A stretch of 64,000 bases of DNA from contig NZ_LNUT01000001.1 of assembly GCF_001512305.1 (NCBI RefSeq), forward strand, positions 1-64,000, in the 5' to 3' direction. The notes under the pieces were generated by a model. The model saw only the letters and a list, made by a program, of their open reading frames with translations, made no database searches and had not been told where the DNA came from. Shown piece after piece: positions 34,269 through 45,367 of the stretch (the first letter of the stretch is position 1; every line of letters starts with the position of its first letter). Origin of the DNA: Arthrobacter sp. EPSL27. GTDB lineage: Bacteria > Actinomycetota > Actinomycetes > Actinomycetales > Micrococcaceae. A program made the translations under genes and the position numbers.

Positions 34269-35990
34269 ATGAGTGAGGACACCCAAACAGCGACAGCCAC
34301 CACACCGGACATCAAGCCCCGCAGCCGGGTCGTCACCGACGGAATCCACGCCGCGCCCGCGCGCGGCATGTTCCGGGCGGTCGGCATGGGCGACGACGAC
34401 TTCGCCAAGCCGCAGATCGGCGTCGCGAGTTCCTGGAACGAAATCACTCCCTGCAACCTCTCCCTGAACCGGCTCGCCCAGGGCGCCAAGGAAGGCGTCC
34501 ACGCCGGCGGCGGGTTCCCCATGCAGTTCGGCACCATCTCGGTCTCCGACGGCATCTCCATGGGCCACGAGGGCATGCACTTCTCCCTGGTCTCCCGCGA
34601 AGTCATCGCCGACTCCGTGGAGACCGTCATGCAGGCCGAGCGGATCGACGGCTCCGTGCTCCTGGCCGGCTGCGACAAGTCCCTGCCGGGCATGCTGATG
34701 GCCGCCGCCCGCCTCGACCTTGCAAGCGTCTTCCTCTACGCCGGCTCGATCATGCCGGGCTGGGTCAAGCTTGAGGACGGCTCCGAAAAAGAGGTCACCC
34801 TCATCGACGCCTTCGAAGCCGTGGGTGCCTGCGCCGCCGGCAAGATGAGCATGGAGGACCTCACCCGCATCGAAAAGGCCATCTGCCCGGGCGAAGGCGC
34901 TTGCGGCGGCATGTACACCGCCAACACCATGGCCTGCATCGGGGAGGCCCTGGGCATGTCCCTCCCCGGCTCCGCCGCCCCGCCGTCGGCCGACCGCCGC
35001 CGTGATGACTTCGCGCGGAAGTCCGGCGAGGCCGTGGTGAACCTGCTCCGCCTCGGCATCACCGCCCGCGACATCATGACCAAGAAGGCCTTCGAGAACG
35101 CCATCGCCGTCACCATGGCGTTCGGCGGCTCCACCAATGCCGTACTGCACCTGCTGGCCATCGCCCGCGAGGCCGAGGTGGAACTGACCCTGGACGACTT
35201 CAACCGGATCGGCGACAAGATCCCGCACCTGGGCGACCTCAAGCCGTTCGGCCGCTACGTTATGACCGACGTCGACAAGATCGGCGGCGTGCCGGTGATC
35301 ATGAAGGCCCTGCTCGACGCCGGCCTGCTGCACGGCGACTGCCTCACCGTGACCGGCAAGACCGTCGCGGAGAACCTGGACGCGATCAACCCGCCGGACG
35401 TCGACGGCAAGATCCTGCGCGCCCTGGACAACCCGATCCACAAGACCGGCGGCATCACCATCCTGCACGGCAGCATGGCCCCCGAGGGTGCCGTGGTGAA
35501 GAGCGCCGGCTTTGACGCCGACGTCTTCGAGGGCACCGCCCGCGTCTTCGAGCGCGAGCAGGGCGCCCTGGACGCGCTGGACAAGGGTGAAATCAAGGCC
35601 GGCGACGTCGTGGTTATCCGCTACGAGGGCCCCAAGGGCGGCCCGGGCATGCGCGAGATGCTGGCAATCACCGGTGCGATCAAGGGCGCGGGCCTGGGCA
35701 AGGACGTCCTGCTCCTCACCGACGGACGGTTCTCCGGCGGCACCACCGGCCTGTGCATCGGCCACGTCGCCCCCGAAGCGGTCGACGGCGGCCCCATCGC
35801 CTTCGTCAAGGACGGCGACCGGATCCGCGTGGACATCGCCGCCCGCTCCTTTGACCTGCTGGTCGACGAGGCCGAGCTCGACGCGCGGAAGGTCGGCTGG
35901 GAGCCCCTCCCGGCCAAATTCACCAAGGGTGTGCTCGCCAAGTACGCCAAGCTCGTCCACAGCGCCTCCACCGGCGCCTACTGCGGGTGA
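34269..35990 (+). CDS. ilvD: Dihydroxy-acid dehydratase
   Basis: Dehydrates 2,3-dihydroxy-isovalerate and -3-methylvalerate, the third step shared by valine and isoleucine synthesis. 573 residues, full length. Iron-sulfur ligand motifs are visible: [10 protein letters not shown] (about 54-63), [15 protein letters not shown], and [15 protein letters not shown]. The C-terminal [15 protein letters not shown] is the usual signature. It is separated from the ilvB leader by a terminator (35996-36029), so it is a separate transcript even though both carry the same operator-like motif. Confidence 0.96.
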   Translation: MSEDTQTATATTPDIKPRSRVVTDGIHAAPARGMFRAVGMGDDDFAKPQIGVASSWNEITPCNLSLNRLAQGAKEGVHAGGGFPMQFGTISVSDGISMGHEGMHFSLVSREVIADSVETVMQAERIDGSVLLAGCDKSLPGMLMAAARLDLASVFLYAGSIMPGWVKLEDGSEKEVTLIDAFEAVGACAAGKMSMEDLTRIEKAICPGEGACGGMYTANTMACIGEALGMSLPGSAAPPSADRRRDDFARKSGEAVVNLLRLGITARDIMTKKAFENAIAVTMAFGGSTNAVLHLLAIAREAEVELTLDDFNRIGDKIPHLGDLKPFGRYVMTDVDKIGGVPVIMKALLDAGLLHGDCLTVTGKTVAENLDAINPPDVDGKILRALDNPIHKTGGITILHGSMAPEGAVVKSAGFDADVFEGTARVFEREQGALDALDKGEIKAGDVVVIRYEGPKGGPGMREMLAITGAIKGAGLGKDVLLLTDGRFSGGTTGLCIGHVAPEAVDGGPIAFVKDGDRIRVDIAARSFDLLVDEAELDARKVGWEPLPAKFTKGVLAKYAKLVHSASTGAYCG

Positions 35991-35995
35991 TACCC

Positions 35996-36029
35996 GATCC
36001 GGGAGGCGGTCCGCGCCGCCTCCCGGATC
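35996..36029 (+). terminator. Terminator after ilvD
   Basis: Fourteen-base perfect stem with a 6-base loop, 5 bases past the ilvD stop. No T-tract, but very stable. Confidence 0.7.
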
Positions 36030-36048
36030 CCAGCAGGCGGACAATGAT

Positions 36049-36064
36049 GTCCAGATAGTGAGAC
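36049..36064 (+). promoter_or_regulatory. Shared BCAA operator upstream of ilvB leader
   Basis: GTCCAGATAGTGAGAC, matching the sites before ilvD and leuB. Its GTGAGACACG end also forms a 10-base inverted repeat with 36085-36094 (17-base spacer); a TTGACA hexamer at 36079-36084 sits between the arms, so binding could affect the promoter. Confidence 0.55.
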
Positions 36065-36114
36065 ACGCGCGGCCCTCGTTGACACGTGTCTCACTCAGAG
36101 GGAAAACTGAACGC

Positions 36115-36186
36115 ATGATCGAGATCGTTACCGGCCCCGCTGCAGATGCAGTCGTCGTCGTACTTACCAAGCGCGTGGCTCCATAG
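36115..36186 (+). CDS. ilvB leader peptide
   Basis: A 23-residue open frame with four consecutive valines and a leucine (AVVVVLTKR), the expected pattern for sensing charged tRNA-Val/Leu. AGAGGG lies upstream as a ribosome site. A terminator hairpin follows 29 bases later, before ilvB. This is the classic transcription attenuation arrangement for branched-chain operons. Confidence 0.8.
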   Translation: MIEIVTGPAADAVVVVLTKRVAP

Positions 36187-36214
36187 CCGCTACTGGTAAC
36201 GACCCGTCACGCGC

Positions 36215-36252
36215 AAACCCCTCGAAGAGCCGCCAGGCTGAGGGGTTTTTTT
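36215..36252 (+). terminator. Attenuator terminator of the ilvB operon
   Basis: AAACCCCTC...GAGGGGTTTTTTT: nine-base stem and run of seven T's between the leader peptide and ilvB. Competing antiterminator pairings should involve the leader's Val codon region, but I did not fold it. Confidence 0.8.
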
Positions 36253-36343
36253 ATTTCCGCAGCACCGCACCACCAGCACGCCGCAGTACCAGCAGTTCCC
36301 CGATCACTGAAGATCCCCCGTAGATCCACAAAGGAAGAGTCCG

Positions 36344-38242
36344 ATGAGCAAAGGATCGCCGATCAGCCCCTCGCTGATGGCCACTAAGTCCGCAGGAGCC
36401 CACAAGGCTTCTGAACGCGTCGAACGTCCGGCAGACGCCGGCGTCGACACTGCTGCTGCCTCTCCTGTCCTTGGACCGAACAACGTCGTACCCCCGACGG
36501 TGATGACCGGTTCACAAGCTATCGTCCGCTCGCTCGAAGAACTCGGCGTGGAGGATATTTTTGGTTTGCCCGGTGGCGCGATCCTGCCCACCTATGACCC
36601 CTTGATGGCCTCCCGAATGAACCACGTTCTGGTCCGTCACGAACAGGGAGCCGGCCACGCCGCGCAAGGCTACGCCATGGTCACCGGACGGGTTGGCGTC
36701 TGCATCGCCACCTCGGGCCCCGGTGCCACCAACCTCGTTACCGCCATCATGGATGCCCACATGGACTCCGTGCCGATGGTGGCCATCACCGGCCAGGTCT
36801 CCAGCGGGGTCATCGGCACCGATGCGTTCCAGGAAGCGGACATCGTCGGCATCACCATGCCGATCACCAAGCACTCCTTCCTGGTGACGGACCCCGAGGA
36901 CATCCCGCACGTCATGGCGGAGGCCTTCCACCTGGCCTCGACCGGCCGGCCGGGCCCCGTCCTGGTGGACGTCGCCAAGGACGCCCAGGTGGGGCAGATG
37001 ACCTTCTCCTGGCCGCCGAAGATCGACCTGCCCGGGTACCACCCCGTGCTCCGCGGCCACAACAAGCAGGTCCGCGAGGCCGCCCGGCTCATCGCGGCCG
37101 CCAGCAAGCCCGTGCTCTACGTCGGCGGCGGCGTCGTCAAGGCACATGCCTCGGCGGAGCTGCTGGAACTCGCGGAACTCTCCGGCGCCCCCGTGGTCAC
37201 CACCCTCATGGCACGCGGCGTCTTCCCGGACTCGCACCCGCAGCACCTCGGCATGCCCGGCATGCACGGCACGGTTTCGGCCGTGACCGCCCTGCAGCAG
37301 TCGGACCTCCTGATCACGCTGGGGGCCCGCTTCGATGACCGGGTGACGGGCGTGCTGAAGTCCTTCGCCCCGAACGCCAAGGTCATCCACGCGGATATCG
37401 ACCCGGCCGAGATCTCCAAGAACCGCACCGCCGACGTCCCGATCGTGGGCTCGGTCAAGGAGATCATTCCGGAACTGACCGAGGCCCTGCGCACCCTGTT
37501 CGAGACCGCCGGCACCCCGGACTACACCAACTGGTGGGCATTCCTGAACAACCTCAAGGAAACCTACCCGCTGGGCTGGACCGAACCCGACGACGGCCTC
37601 ACCGCGCCGCAGCGCGTGATCGAACGCATCGGTGCGCTCACCGGGCCCGAAGGCGTCTACGTCGCAGGCGTGGGGCAGCACCAGATGTGGGCCTCGCAGT
37701 TCATCAAGTACGAACGCCCGCACGCCTGGCTGAACTCCGGCGGGGCAGGCACCATGGGCTACGCCGTGCCGGCCGCCATGGGCGCCAAGGTGGGCAACCC
37801 GGACCGCGTGGTGTGGGCCATCGACGGCGACGGCTGCTTCCAGATGACCAACCAGGAACTGGCCACCTGCGCCATCAACAAGATCCCCATCAAGGTTGCC
37901 GTCATCAACAACTCCTCCCTGGGCATGGTGCGGCAGTGGCAGACCCTCTTCTACGAGGGCCGCTACTCCAACACCGACCTCAACACCGGCCACGACACCG
38001 TCCGCATTCCGGACTTCGTCAAGCTCGCGGACGCGTACGGCTGCGCCTCCTTACGCTGCGAACGCGACGAGGACATCGACGCCACCATCCAGAAGGCCCT
38101 GGAAATCAACGACCGCCCCGTGGTCATTGACTTCGTCGTGAGCCCCAACTCCATGGTGTGGCCGATGGTCCCCGCCGGAGTCAGCAACGACCAGATCCAG
38201 GTTGCCCGCAACATGACCCCCGAATGGGAAGAGGAGGACTGA
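36344..38242 (+). CDS. ilvB: Acetolactate synthase large subunit
   Basis: Condenses pyruvate with pyruvate or 2-ketobutyrate, the committed step of valine/leucine and isoleucine synthesis. 632 residues with a 45-residue N-terminal extension. Thiamine-diphosphate motifs: [13 protein letters not shown], the Glu-containing [17 protein letters not shown], and [12 protein letters not shown]...VINN near the C-terminus. AGGAAGAG ribosome site. First gene of ilvBNC under the attenuator; the small subunit gene starts 2 bases later. Confidence 0.96.
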   Translation: MSKGSPISPSLMATKSAGAHKASERVERPADAGVDTAAASPVLGPNNVVPPTVMTGSQAIVRSLEELGVEDIFGLPGGAILPTYDPLMASRMNHVLVRHEQGAGHAAQGYAMVTGRVGVCIATSGPGATNLVTAIMDAHMDSVPMVAITGQVSSGVIGTDAFQEADIVGITMPITKHSFLVTDPEDIPHVMAEAFHLASTGRPGPVLVDVAKDAQVGQMTFSWPPKIDLPGYHPVLRGHNKQVREAARLIAAASKPVLYVGGGVVKAHASAELLELAELSGAPVVTTLMARGVFPDSHPQHLGMPGMHGTVSAVTALQQSDLLITLGARFDDRVTGVLKSFAPNAKVIHADIDPAEISKNRTADVPIVGSVKEIIPELTEALRTLFETAGTPDYTNWWAFLNNLKETYPLGWTEPDDGLTAPQRVIERIGALTGPEGVYVAGVGQHQMWASQFIKYERPHAWLNSGGAGTMGYAVPAAMGAKVGNPDRVVWAIDGDGCFQMTNQELATCAINKIPIKVAVINNSSLGMVRQWQTLFYEGRYSNTDLNTGHDTVRIPDFVKLADAYGCASLRCERDEDIDATIQKALEINDRPVVIDFVVSPNSMVWPMVPAGVSNDQIQVARNMTPEWEEED

Positions 38243-38244
38243 CC

Positions 38245-39875
<1,631 letters not shown>

Positions 39876-39886
39876 TTCCTGACCCG

Positions 39887-39929
39887 GCAAGGAAGCCGGA
39901 CACCAGATCCTGGGGTCCGGCTTCCTTGC
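39887..39929 (+). terminator. Terminator after ilvC
   Basis: Fifteen-base perfect stem (39887-39901 / 39915-39929) ending the ilvBNC transcript. Confidence 0.8.
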
Positions 39930-40003
39930 TGTAAAGCACCACCCCGCACCACATGTCGCACCAAAATCCCCACCTGAACACAAGAGAGCTAAAGAGGTCA
40001 CCG

Positions 40004-41599
40004 GTGACAAGCACCAAACCTGTTGTACTCCTCGCTGAGGAACTTTCCCCCGCCACGATCGACGCCCTCGGCCCGGACTTTGAGATCCGGCAGACCGACG
40101 GCGCGGACCGTTCCCAGCTGCTCTCTGCGATCGCCGACGCCGACGCGATCCTGGTCCGCTCCGCCACCCAGGTGGACGCTGAAGCCATCGCCGCCGCGAA
40201 GAACCTCAAGGTGATCGCCCGCGCAGGCGTCGGCCTCGACAACGTTGACATCAAGGCCGCCACGCAGGCCGGTGTCATGGTGGTGAACGCCCCCACCTCG
40301 AACATCGTCTCCGCCGCCGAACTCACCGTGGGCCACATCCTGAGCCTCGCCCGCCATATCCCGCAGGCATCCGCCGCGCTCAAGGGCGGAGAGTGGAAGC
40401 GCTCCAAGTACACCGGCACCGAGCTCTTCGAAAAGAAGATCGGCATCATCGGCCTTGGCCGGATCGGCGCGCTCGTCGCCGCCCGCCTCAAGGGCTTCGA
40501 CACCAAGATCCTCGCGTACGACCCCTACATCACGTCCGCCCGCGCCGCCCAGCTCGGCGTGCAGCTGGTGACGTTCGATGAGCTCCTGGCACAGTCTGAC
40601 TTCATCAGCATCCACATGCCCAAGACCCCGGAAACCGTCGGCATGCTCGGCGCCGAGTCTTTCAAGAAGATGAAGAACACCGCCTACGTCGTCAACGTCG
40701 CCCGCGGAGGCCTCGTCGACGAAGAGGCGCTCCACGCGGCGCTCGAGGCCGGCGAGATCGCCGGAGCCGGAATCGACGTGTTCGTCAAGGAACCCAGCAC
40801 CGACCTGCCCTTCTTCGGCATGGACAACGTGGTGGTCACCCCGCACCTGGGCGCGTCCACGGACGAAGCCCAGGAAAAAGCCGGCGTCTCGGTCGCCAAG
40901 TCCGTCCGCCTCGCCCTCGCCGGTGAACTCGTCCCGGATGCGGTCAACGTCGCCGGCGGCGTGATCGCCCCCGACGTCCGGCCCGGCATCGCGCTGATTG
41001 AAAAGCTGGGGCGCATCTTCACCGCCATGACCCACGCCTCGCTCACCCAGTTCGACGTCGAGGTGGCCGGCGAAATCTCCTCGCTGGACGTCAAGGTCCT
41101 CGAACTCGCGGCACTGAAGGGCATCTTCGCCGACGTCGTCACCGAGCAGGTCTCCTACGTCAACGCCCCGGTGATCGCCGAGCAGCGCGGCATCAACGTC
41201 CGACTGATCACGACGCCGGACACCGAGTCGTACCGCAACGTCCTGACCCTGCGCGGCGCCCTGAGCGACGGCTCGCAGATCTCCGTGGCCGGCACCCTGA
41301 CGGGCCCCAAGCAGGTCCAGAAGCTGGTCGGGATCAACGGCTTCGAGGTGGAAATCCCCATCAGCGAACACCTCGTGGTGGTGGCCTACGCCGACCGCCC
41401 CGGCGTGATCGGCACCATCGGCCACATCCTCGGCATGAACAACATCAACATCGCCGGCATGCAGGTGGCGCGGCAGGACGAGGGCGGCCAGGTGCTCGCC
41501 CTCCTGACCATCGACAGCTCCGTCCCGCAGCAGGTCCTCGACGCCATCAAGGCCGGAATCGGGGCCGAAATGGTCCGCGAGGTCGACCTCGAGGACTGA
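40004..41599 (+). CDS. serA: D-3-phosphoglycerate dehydrogenase
   Basis: First step of serine synthesis, oxidising 3-phosphoglycerate with NAD+. 531 residues from a GTG at 40004 with AGAGG upstream, the long type found in actinobacteria. NAD fold GLGRIGALVAARLKGF near residue 148, catalytic Arg/Glu/His typical (VNVARGGLVDEEAL; VTPHLGAST), an intervening domain and a C-terminal ACT domain (YADRPGVIGTIGHILG) for serine feedback. Confidence 0.95.
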   Translation: MTSTKPVVLLAEELSPATIDALGPDFEIRQTDGADRSQLLSAIADADAILVRSATQVDAEAIAAAKNLKVIARAGVGLDNVDIKAATQAGVMVVNAPTSNIVSAAELTVGHILSLARHIPQASAALKGGEWKRSKYTGTELFEKKIGIIGLGRIGALVAARLKGFDTKILAYDPYITSARAAQLGVQLVTFDELLAQSDFISIHMPKTPETVGMLGAESFKKMKNTAYVVNVARGGLVDEEALHAALEAGEIAGAGIDVFVKEPSTDLPFFGMDNVVVTPHLGASTDEAQEKAGVSVAKSVRLALAGELVPDAVNVAGGVIAPDVRPGIALIEKLGRIFTAMTHASLTQFDVEVAGEISSLDVKVLELAALKGIFADVVTEQVSYVNAPVIAEQRGINVRLITTPDTESYRNVLTLRGALSDGSQISVAGTLTGPKQVQKLVGINGFEVEIPISEHLVVVAYADRPGVIGTIGHILGMNNINIAGMQVARQDEGGQVLALLTIDSSVPQQVLDAIKAGIGAEMVREVDLED

Positions 41600-41804
41600 G
41601 TTCCCCGGTAGGGGCACCGGCGGCGGCACAGGCCGCCGCCGGTGTCCCCGAAGGCATGGCCGGTCTGCGTACAATGGCTAGGTCCGAATTTCGGATCCGG
41701 CCGGCAGCCCCGGCCTTTACTTTTGCACACCCGGCAGGGGACGCCGTCATTTCCGCCTGGAATGACCACTGGTGTGCGCACGCAATCCAGCTTTCAGGAG
41801 CCCA

Positions 41805-44594
41805 ATGAACGCCGTCCAGAGGTTCATCAGAAGCAGAGTGCTTTTGCTGACCGCGTCCATTTTGATCGCGGCAATGTGCCTGTCGGTCCTCGTCCAGGGG
41901 CAGTCGCAGGCTGCCCTGAACCGGACCGTCGACCAGAACTCGCGCGGGCTGTACGACATCCTGGTCCAGGCCAAGGCCGACGACAACGGCGGGCTCATGC
42001 AGCCGGAAATCGCCTCCGGCCAGGGCGGCATCAGCTTCGACCAGCTGGACTCCCTCCGGAAGCTCTCCGGCACCTCCGTGGCTGCCCCGATCAGCCTCGT
42101 CTCCCGCGTCACCCAGAACCTCGAGTCCCCGCGCCTGGACGCCACGGACTACCTCGGCTTCAACGCCGGACTGGCCGGCACCGCGGGGGACCCCACCGCC
42201 ACCGACCCGAGCAAGTGGCCGGCCCCCGAATCCGTCCTGTCCGACACGCCCAAGCGCTACCGGCTGACGGCCAGCGCCGTCAGCTCCGACGGGCATTCCG
42301 ACCAGACCCTCTTCAAGACCATGGCCGAAGGATCCCTCGGCAAGGCCCGGCTCATCGAGGAGACGGTGGCCGGCGGCAGCAACGTCCGCATCGCCGGGCC
42401 CGAGGGGGAGACCGGCATCAAGTTCCCGGCCCCCGCCGGCGGCTCCGAGCACAACCTCTTCAACCTGTCCGTCTCCCTGCCGCTCGCGCCGCAGGTGACC
42501 GAATCCGTCGTCGCCGTCGACCCCGTCTCCGAGCGTGCGCTGCTGGGGTCCGCCGGCGACTTCCTCGCCCCGCTCGAGAAGGCCCCGCCCGCCGACGCCC
42601 GCAACGCCGGCGCGATCGGCCGCCACTTCGAAAGCCTCTTCACCACCGGCATCGGCATGGACGAACTGAAGGAAGGCCCCGACTTCCTCGGCGTCAAGCT
42701 CAAGTACTGGGCACCGCTCATGAGCCAGTACCAGCAGGCCAAGCGCAACGGACAGCTGACGGAAAACTCGCAGGCGATCCCGCTGATCGTCCGCTCCGGC
42801 ACGTCCCTCGACCTCAAATACTCGGTCAAGATCGAGGAGATCGACGCCTCCGGCAACGTCACCAAGGACGTCGGAACCGTCACCCGCTCACTGGACAAGG
42901 ACTACCTCCCGTTCGTGTCCAAGTCCCCGTTCGCCCTGGCCTGGCCCGGGTCCAAGGACCTCAGCCAGCTGATCGGCGACACCGGCACCTTCAGCCAGGG
43001 CCTCTACAACCCCGCCACCTGGAGCACCGACTTCGCCTCCGCGCCGAAGTACACCGACGGCGAGACCGCCGGCAACGGCGCCGTCGACAAGAGCGCCGTC
43101 CCCGGCGACTGGGTCACGGTCAACCGCCTGCCCGAGAAGTCCGCCGCCGGCGCCCCCGTCGACCAGACCCAGCGCAAGCCCGTGGACGAACGGTCCTACC
43201 GCGAGAGCCTCGAGACCGGCGCCACCCCCGCCACGCCGCTGGCCATGGTGTACGGAACGTTCGACGCCGAGCAGGTCAAGGAGGCGGCCGGCGACGTCAA
43301 CCGCCTGCCCCTGGGCGGCTACGACCCCACCCCGTTCACCCTCACCAAGGACGCCTCCGGCAAGGATGTCGAGAACACCGAGCTGAAGCCCTCGCTGAGC
43401 GCCACGGGCCTGGCCAGCCAGTCCGCCGGCGCCATCACCGACTACTACGGCCTCGCCGCTGCCCGCGGCTACGAGGACAACGCGGCCGTGATCGACGCCG
43501 TGCGCATCCGCGCCAAGGTGCCCGGCAGCTGGAAGGAAGCGCAGCCCGACGTCGAGAAGCTCGCCAACGAGATCCGCGACATGGGCCTGCAGGCCACCAT
43601 CGTGGCCGGCTCGGCCCGCGAGGACGCGTCCATCTTCGTCCCCGGCTACTCCAAGGACGACGCCGGCAAGGAATCCCCGCTCGGCACCGTCCAGCAGTCC
43701 TGGGTCCGCCAGGACGCCGCGGACGCCGTCTCCGGTTCCCTCACCGGCACCAACCTGACCCTGCTTTTCCTCACCCTCTGCGGCGCCGCGCTGCTGACCG
43801 GCGCCTCGACCGTGAGCTACGTCCGGAAACGCCGCACCGAGGCCGGAATCCTGCGCGCCATGGGCTGGACGCAGGGCCGGATCCGGTCCTGGGTCCTGGC
43901 TGAATTCGGCGTCGGCGCGGCCCTGCTGGCCACCGCCGGAATCCTCCTCAGCCTGCTCAGCTGGAACCCCGCCACGGCGATCGTCTCGGCCTCCGTGCTG
44001 GTGCTCTATGCGGGCGCGGCCTTCTTCGCAGCCCAGCAGCTGCGCCACCGCGAGGTGGTGGACCAGGAGCCGCAGCACGACGAGCGCCTCATCACCGTCG
44101 ATTCCCCGCTGACCTTCGCCAACCGCCAGCTGAGCACCAACAAGTTCAACACCATCTCCCTGGCCGTCGCCGTCGGCGTCTTCGCGGCAGCCGTCGGCGG
44201 CATGGTGGCCCTGCTGATCGACATTCCCCGCGCCGCCGGGGCGAGCGCCCTCAGCGGCCTGGCCGCCACGTCCATCGCACTGCCGAGCATCATCCTCGGC
44301 CTCTCCGGCGTCGCCGTCGGGCTGATCCTGACCATGGTGACCGGACGCTTCGAACTGCAGGCCAAACGCCAGTACCTCGGCACCCTGCAGGCCATGGGCT
44401 GGAACCCGGACATGCTGGGCCAGGTCCGCTTCTTCGAAAATGCCATGGTGGGGACGGTCGCGCTGCCCCTCGGTGTCCTGGGCGCCCTGGGCGTCGGACT
44501 CCTCCTCGCCCCCTATGCCGCGCTCTGGGCCGCTGTCGCCGGGCTCGTGGCCGTACTTTGCTGGATTCCAATTGCAACGAAAGTGGTCCGATGA
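41805..44594 (+). CDS. ABC transporter permease, FtsX/MacB type
   Basis: 929 residues. One transmembrane helix at the N-terminus (about 8-30), then a very large extracellular part of about 600 residues, and at the C-terminus seven or so helices from about 648 onward, including two FtsX core blocks (e.g. RRTEAGILRAMGWTQGRIRSW and RQYLGTLQAMGWNPDM). The duplication of the AMGW helix-helix motif shows two FtsX repeats. It overlaps the ATPase gene (ATGA). Such systems usually act on lipids or cell-wall proteins rather than small solutes. ATG at 41805 has CAGGAG. Confidence 0.85.
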   Translation: MNAVQRFIRSRVLLLTASILIAAMCLSVLVQGQSQAALNRTVDQNSRGLYDILVQAKADDNGGLMQPEIASGQGGISFDQLDSLRKLSGTSVAAPISLVSRVTQNLESPRLDATDYLGFNAGLAGTAGDPTATDPSKWPAPESVLSDTPKRYRLTASAVSSDGHSDQTLFKTMAEGSLGKARLIEETVAGGSNVRIAGPEGETGIKFPAPAGGSEHNLFNLSVSLPLAPQVTESVVAVDPVSERALLGSAGDFLAPLEKAPPADARNAGAIGRHFESLFTTGIGMDELKEGPDFLGVKLKYWAPLMSQYQQAKRNGQLTENSQAIPLIVRSGTSLDLKYSVKIEEIDASGNVTKDVGTVTRSLDKDYLPFVSKSPFALAWPGSKDLSQLIGDTGTFSQGLYNPATWSTDFASAPKYTDGETAGNGAVDKSAVPGDWVTVNRLPEKSAAGAPVDQTQRKPVDERSYRESLETGATPATPLAMVYGTFDAEQVKEAAGDVNRLPLGGYDPTPFTLTKDASGKDVENTELKPSLSATGLASQSAGAITDYYGLAAARGYEDNAAVIDAVRIRAKVPGSWKEAQPDVEKLANEIRDMGLQATIVAGSAREDASIFVPGYSKDDAGKESPLGTVQQSWVRQDAADAVSGSLTGTNLTLLFLTLCGAALLTGASTVSYVRKRRTEAGILRAMGWTQGRIRSWVLAEFGVGAALLATAGILLSLLSWNPATAIVSASVLVLYAGAAFFAAQQLRHREVVDQEPQHDERLITVDSPLTFANRQLSTNKFNTISLAVAVGVFAAAVGGMVALLIDIPRAAGASALSGLAATSIALPSIILGLSGVAVGLILTMVTGRFELQAKRQYLGTLQAMGWNPDMLGQVRFFENAMVGTVALPLGVLGALGVGLLLAPYAALWAAVAGLVAVLCWIPIATKVVR

Positions 44595-45358
44595 ACAACG
44601 ACCTGAACCTTGACCGTGAGGCTCACGAGCGGATGACGGCGAGCACCCGCCGCGGTGCCCACCAGACGCGCGCCAACACGATCGTGAAGGCCACCGACCA
44701 CGCCACGCCGCTGGAGCTCAGCAACATCACCATCCACTACGGCGGAGGCAAGGGTGGAGCCGAGGCCGTCAACGTCGTGGACGACTTCAACATGACGCTG
44801 CACGCCGGCGAGATGCACTGCGTCGCCGGCCGCAGCGGCTCCGGCAAGACCAGCATCCTGACCGTCGGCGCGGGCCTGACCCTGCCGACGTCGGGCCGGG
44901 TGTTCTGGGAAGGCGACTCCCTGGAGACCATGGGCGACGACGAAATCGCCGACCGCCGCCGCGCCCTGATCGGCTACGTGGACCAGGGCGGTGCACTGAT
45001 CGACGGGATGAGCGCCCTGGAGAACGTTCTGCTGCCGGCCGTGCCCGACGGCGAAGTGGAGAAGCGCCGCGACATGGCCAAGGACCTCCTGGACCTGGTG
45101 GGCCTGGGCCGGCGCATGCGCCACCGCCCGGCCCAGCTCTCCGGCGGCGAACGCCAGCGCGTGGCGATCGCCCGCGCCCTGATCCTCGGCACCCGCGTGC
45201 TGGTGGTGGACGAACCCACCGCGAGCCTGGACCGGTCCGCGGCCAACCGCATCATCAGCATCCTCAAGGACACCACGTCGGACGGAATCGCCGTCCTGGT
45301 CGCTTCACATGACCACGAACTTGTCCGCCAGAGCGATACCCTCACCGAACTGATCTAG
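44591..45358 (+). CDS. ABC transporter ATP-binding protein
   Basis: 255 residues, partner of the FtsX-type permease. An unusual N-terminal extension of about 35 polar residues precedes the ABC domain. Walker A is AGRSGSGKTS (near 85), signature LSGGERQRVAIARAL, Walker B VLVVDEPTASLDRS. LolD/MacB-like. The start ATG overlaps the permease stop by 4 bases, so the two are coupled. Confidence 0.9.
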   Translation: MNNDLNLDREAHERMTASTRRGAHQTRANTIVKATDHATPLELSNITIHYGGGKGGAEAVNVVDDFNMTLHAGEMHCVAGRSGSGKTSILTVGAGLTLPTSGRVFWEGDSLETMGDDEIADRRRALIGYVDQGGALIDGMSALENVLLPAVPDGEVEKRRDMAKDLLDLVGLGRRMRHRPAQLSGGERQRVAIARALILGTRVLVVDEPTASLDRSAANRIISILKDTTSDGIAVLVASHDHELVRQSDTLTELI

Positions 45359-45367
45359 GTTAAAGCT

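Noticed and set aside
34128..36170. A 680-codon open frame antisense to ilvD, and similar long antisense frames over serA (39998-41674), ilvB (36512-37993) and hutU (5092-6660)
   Set aside because: Shadows of strongly G/C-biased genes on the other strand; translations are Val/Gly/Asp/His-rich without domains, and the sense genes are certain.
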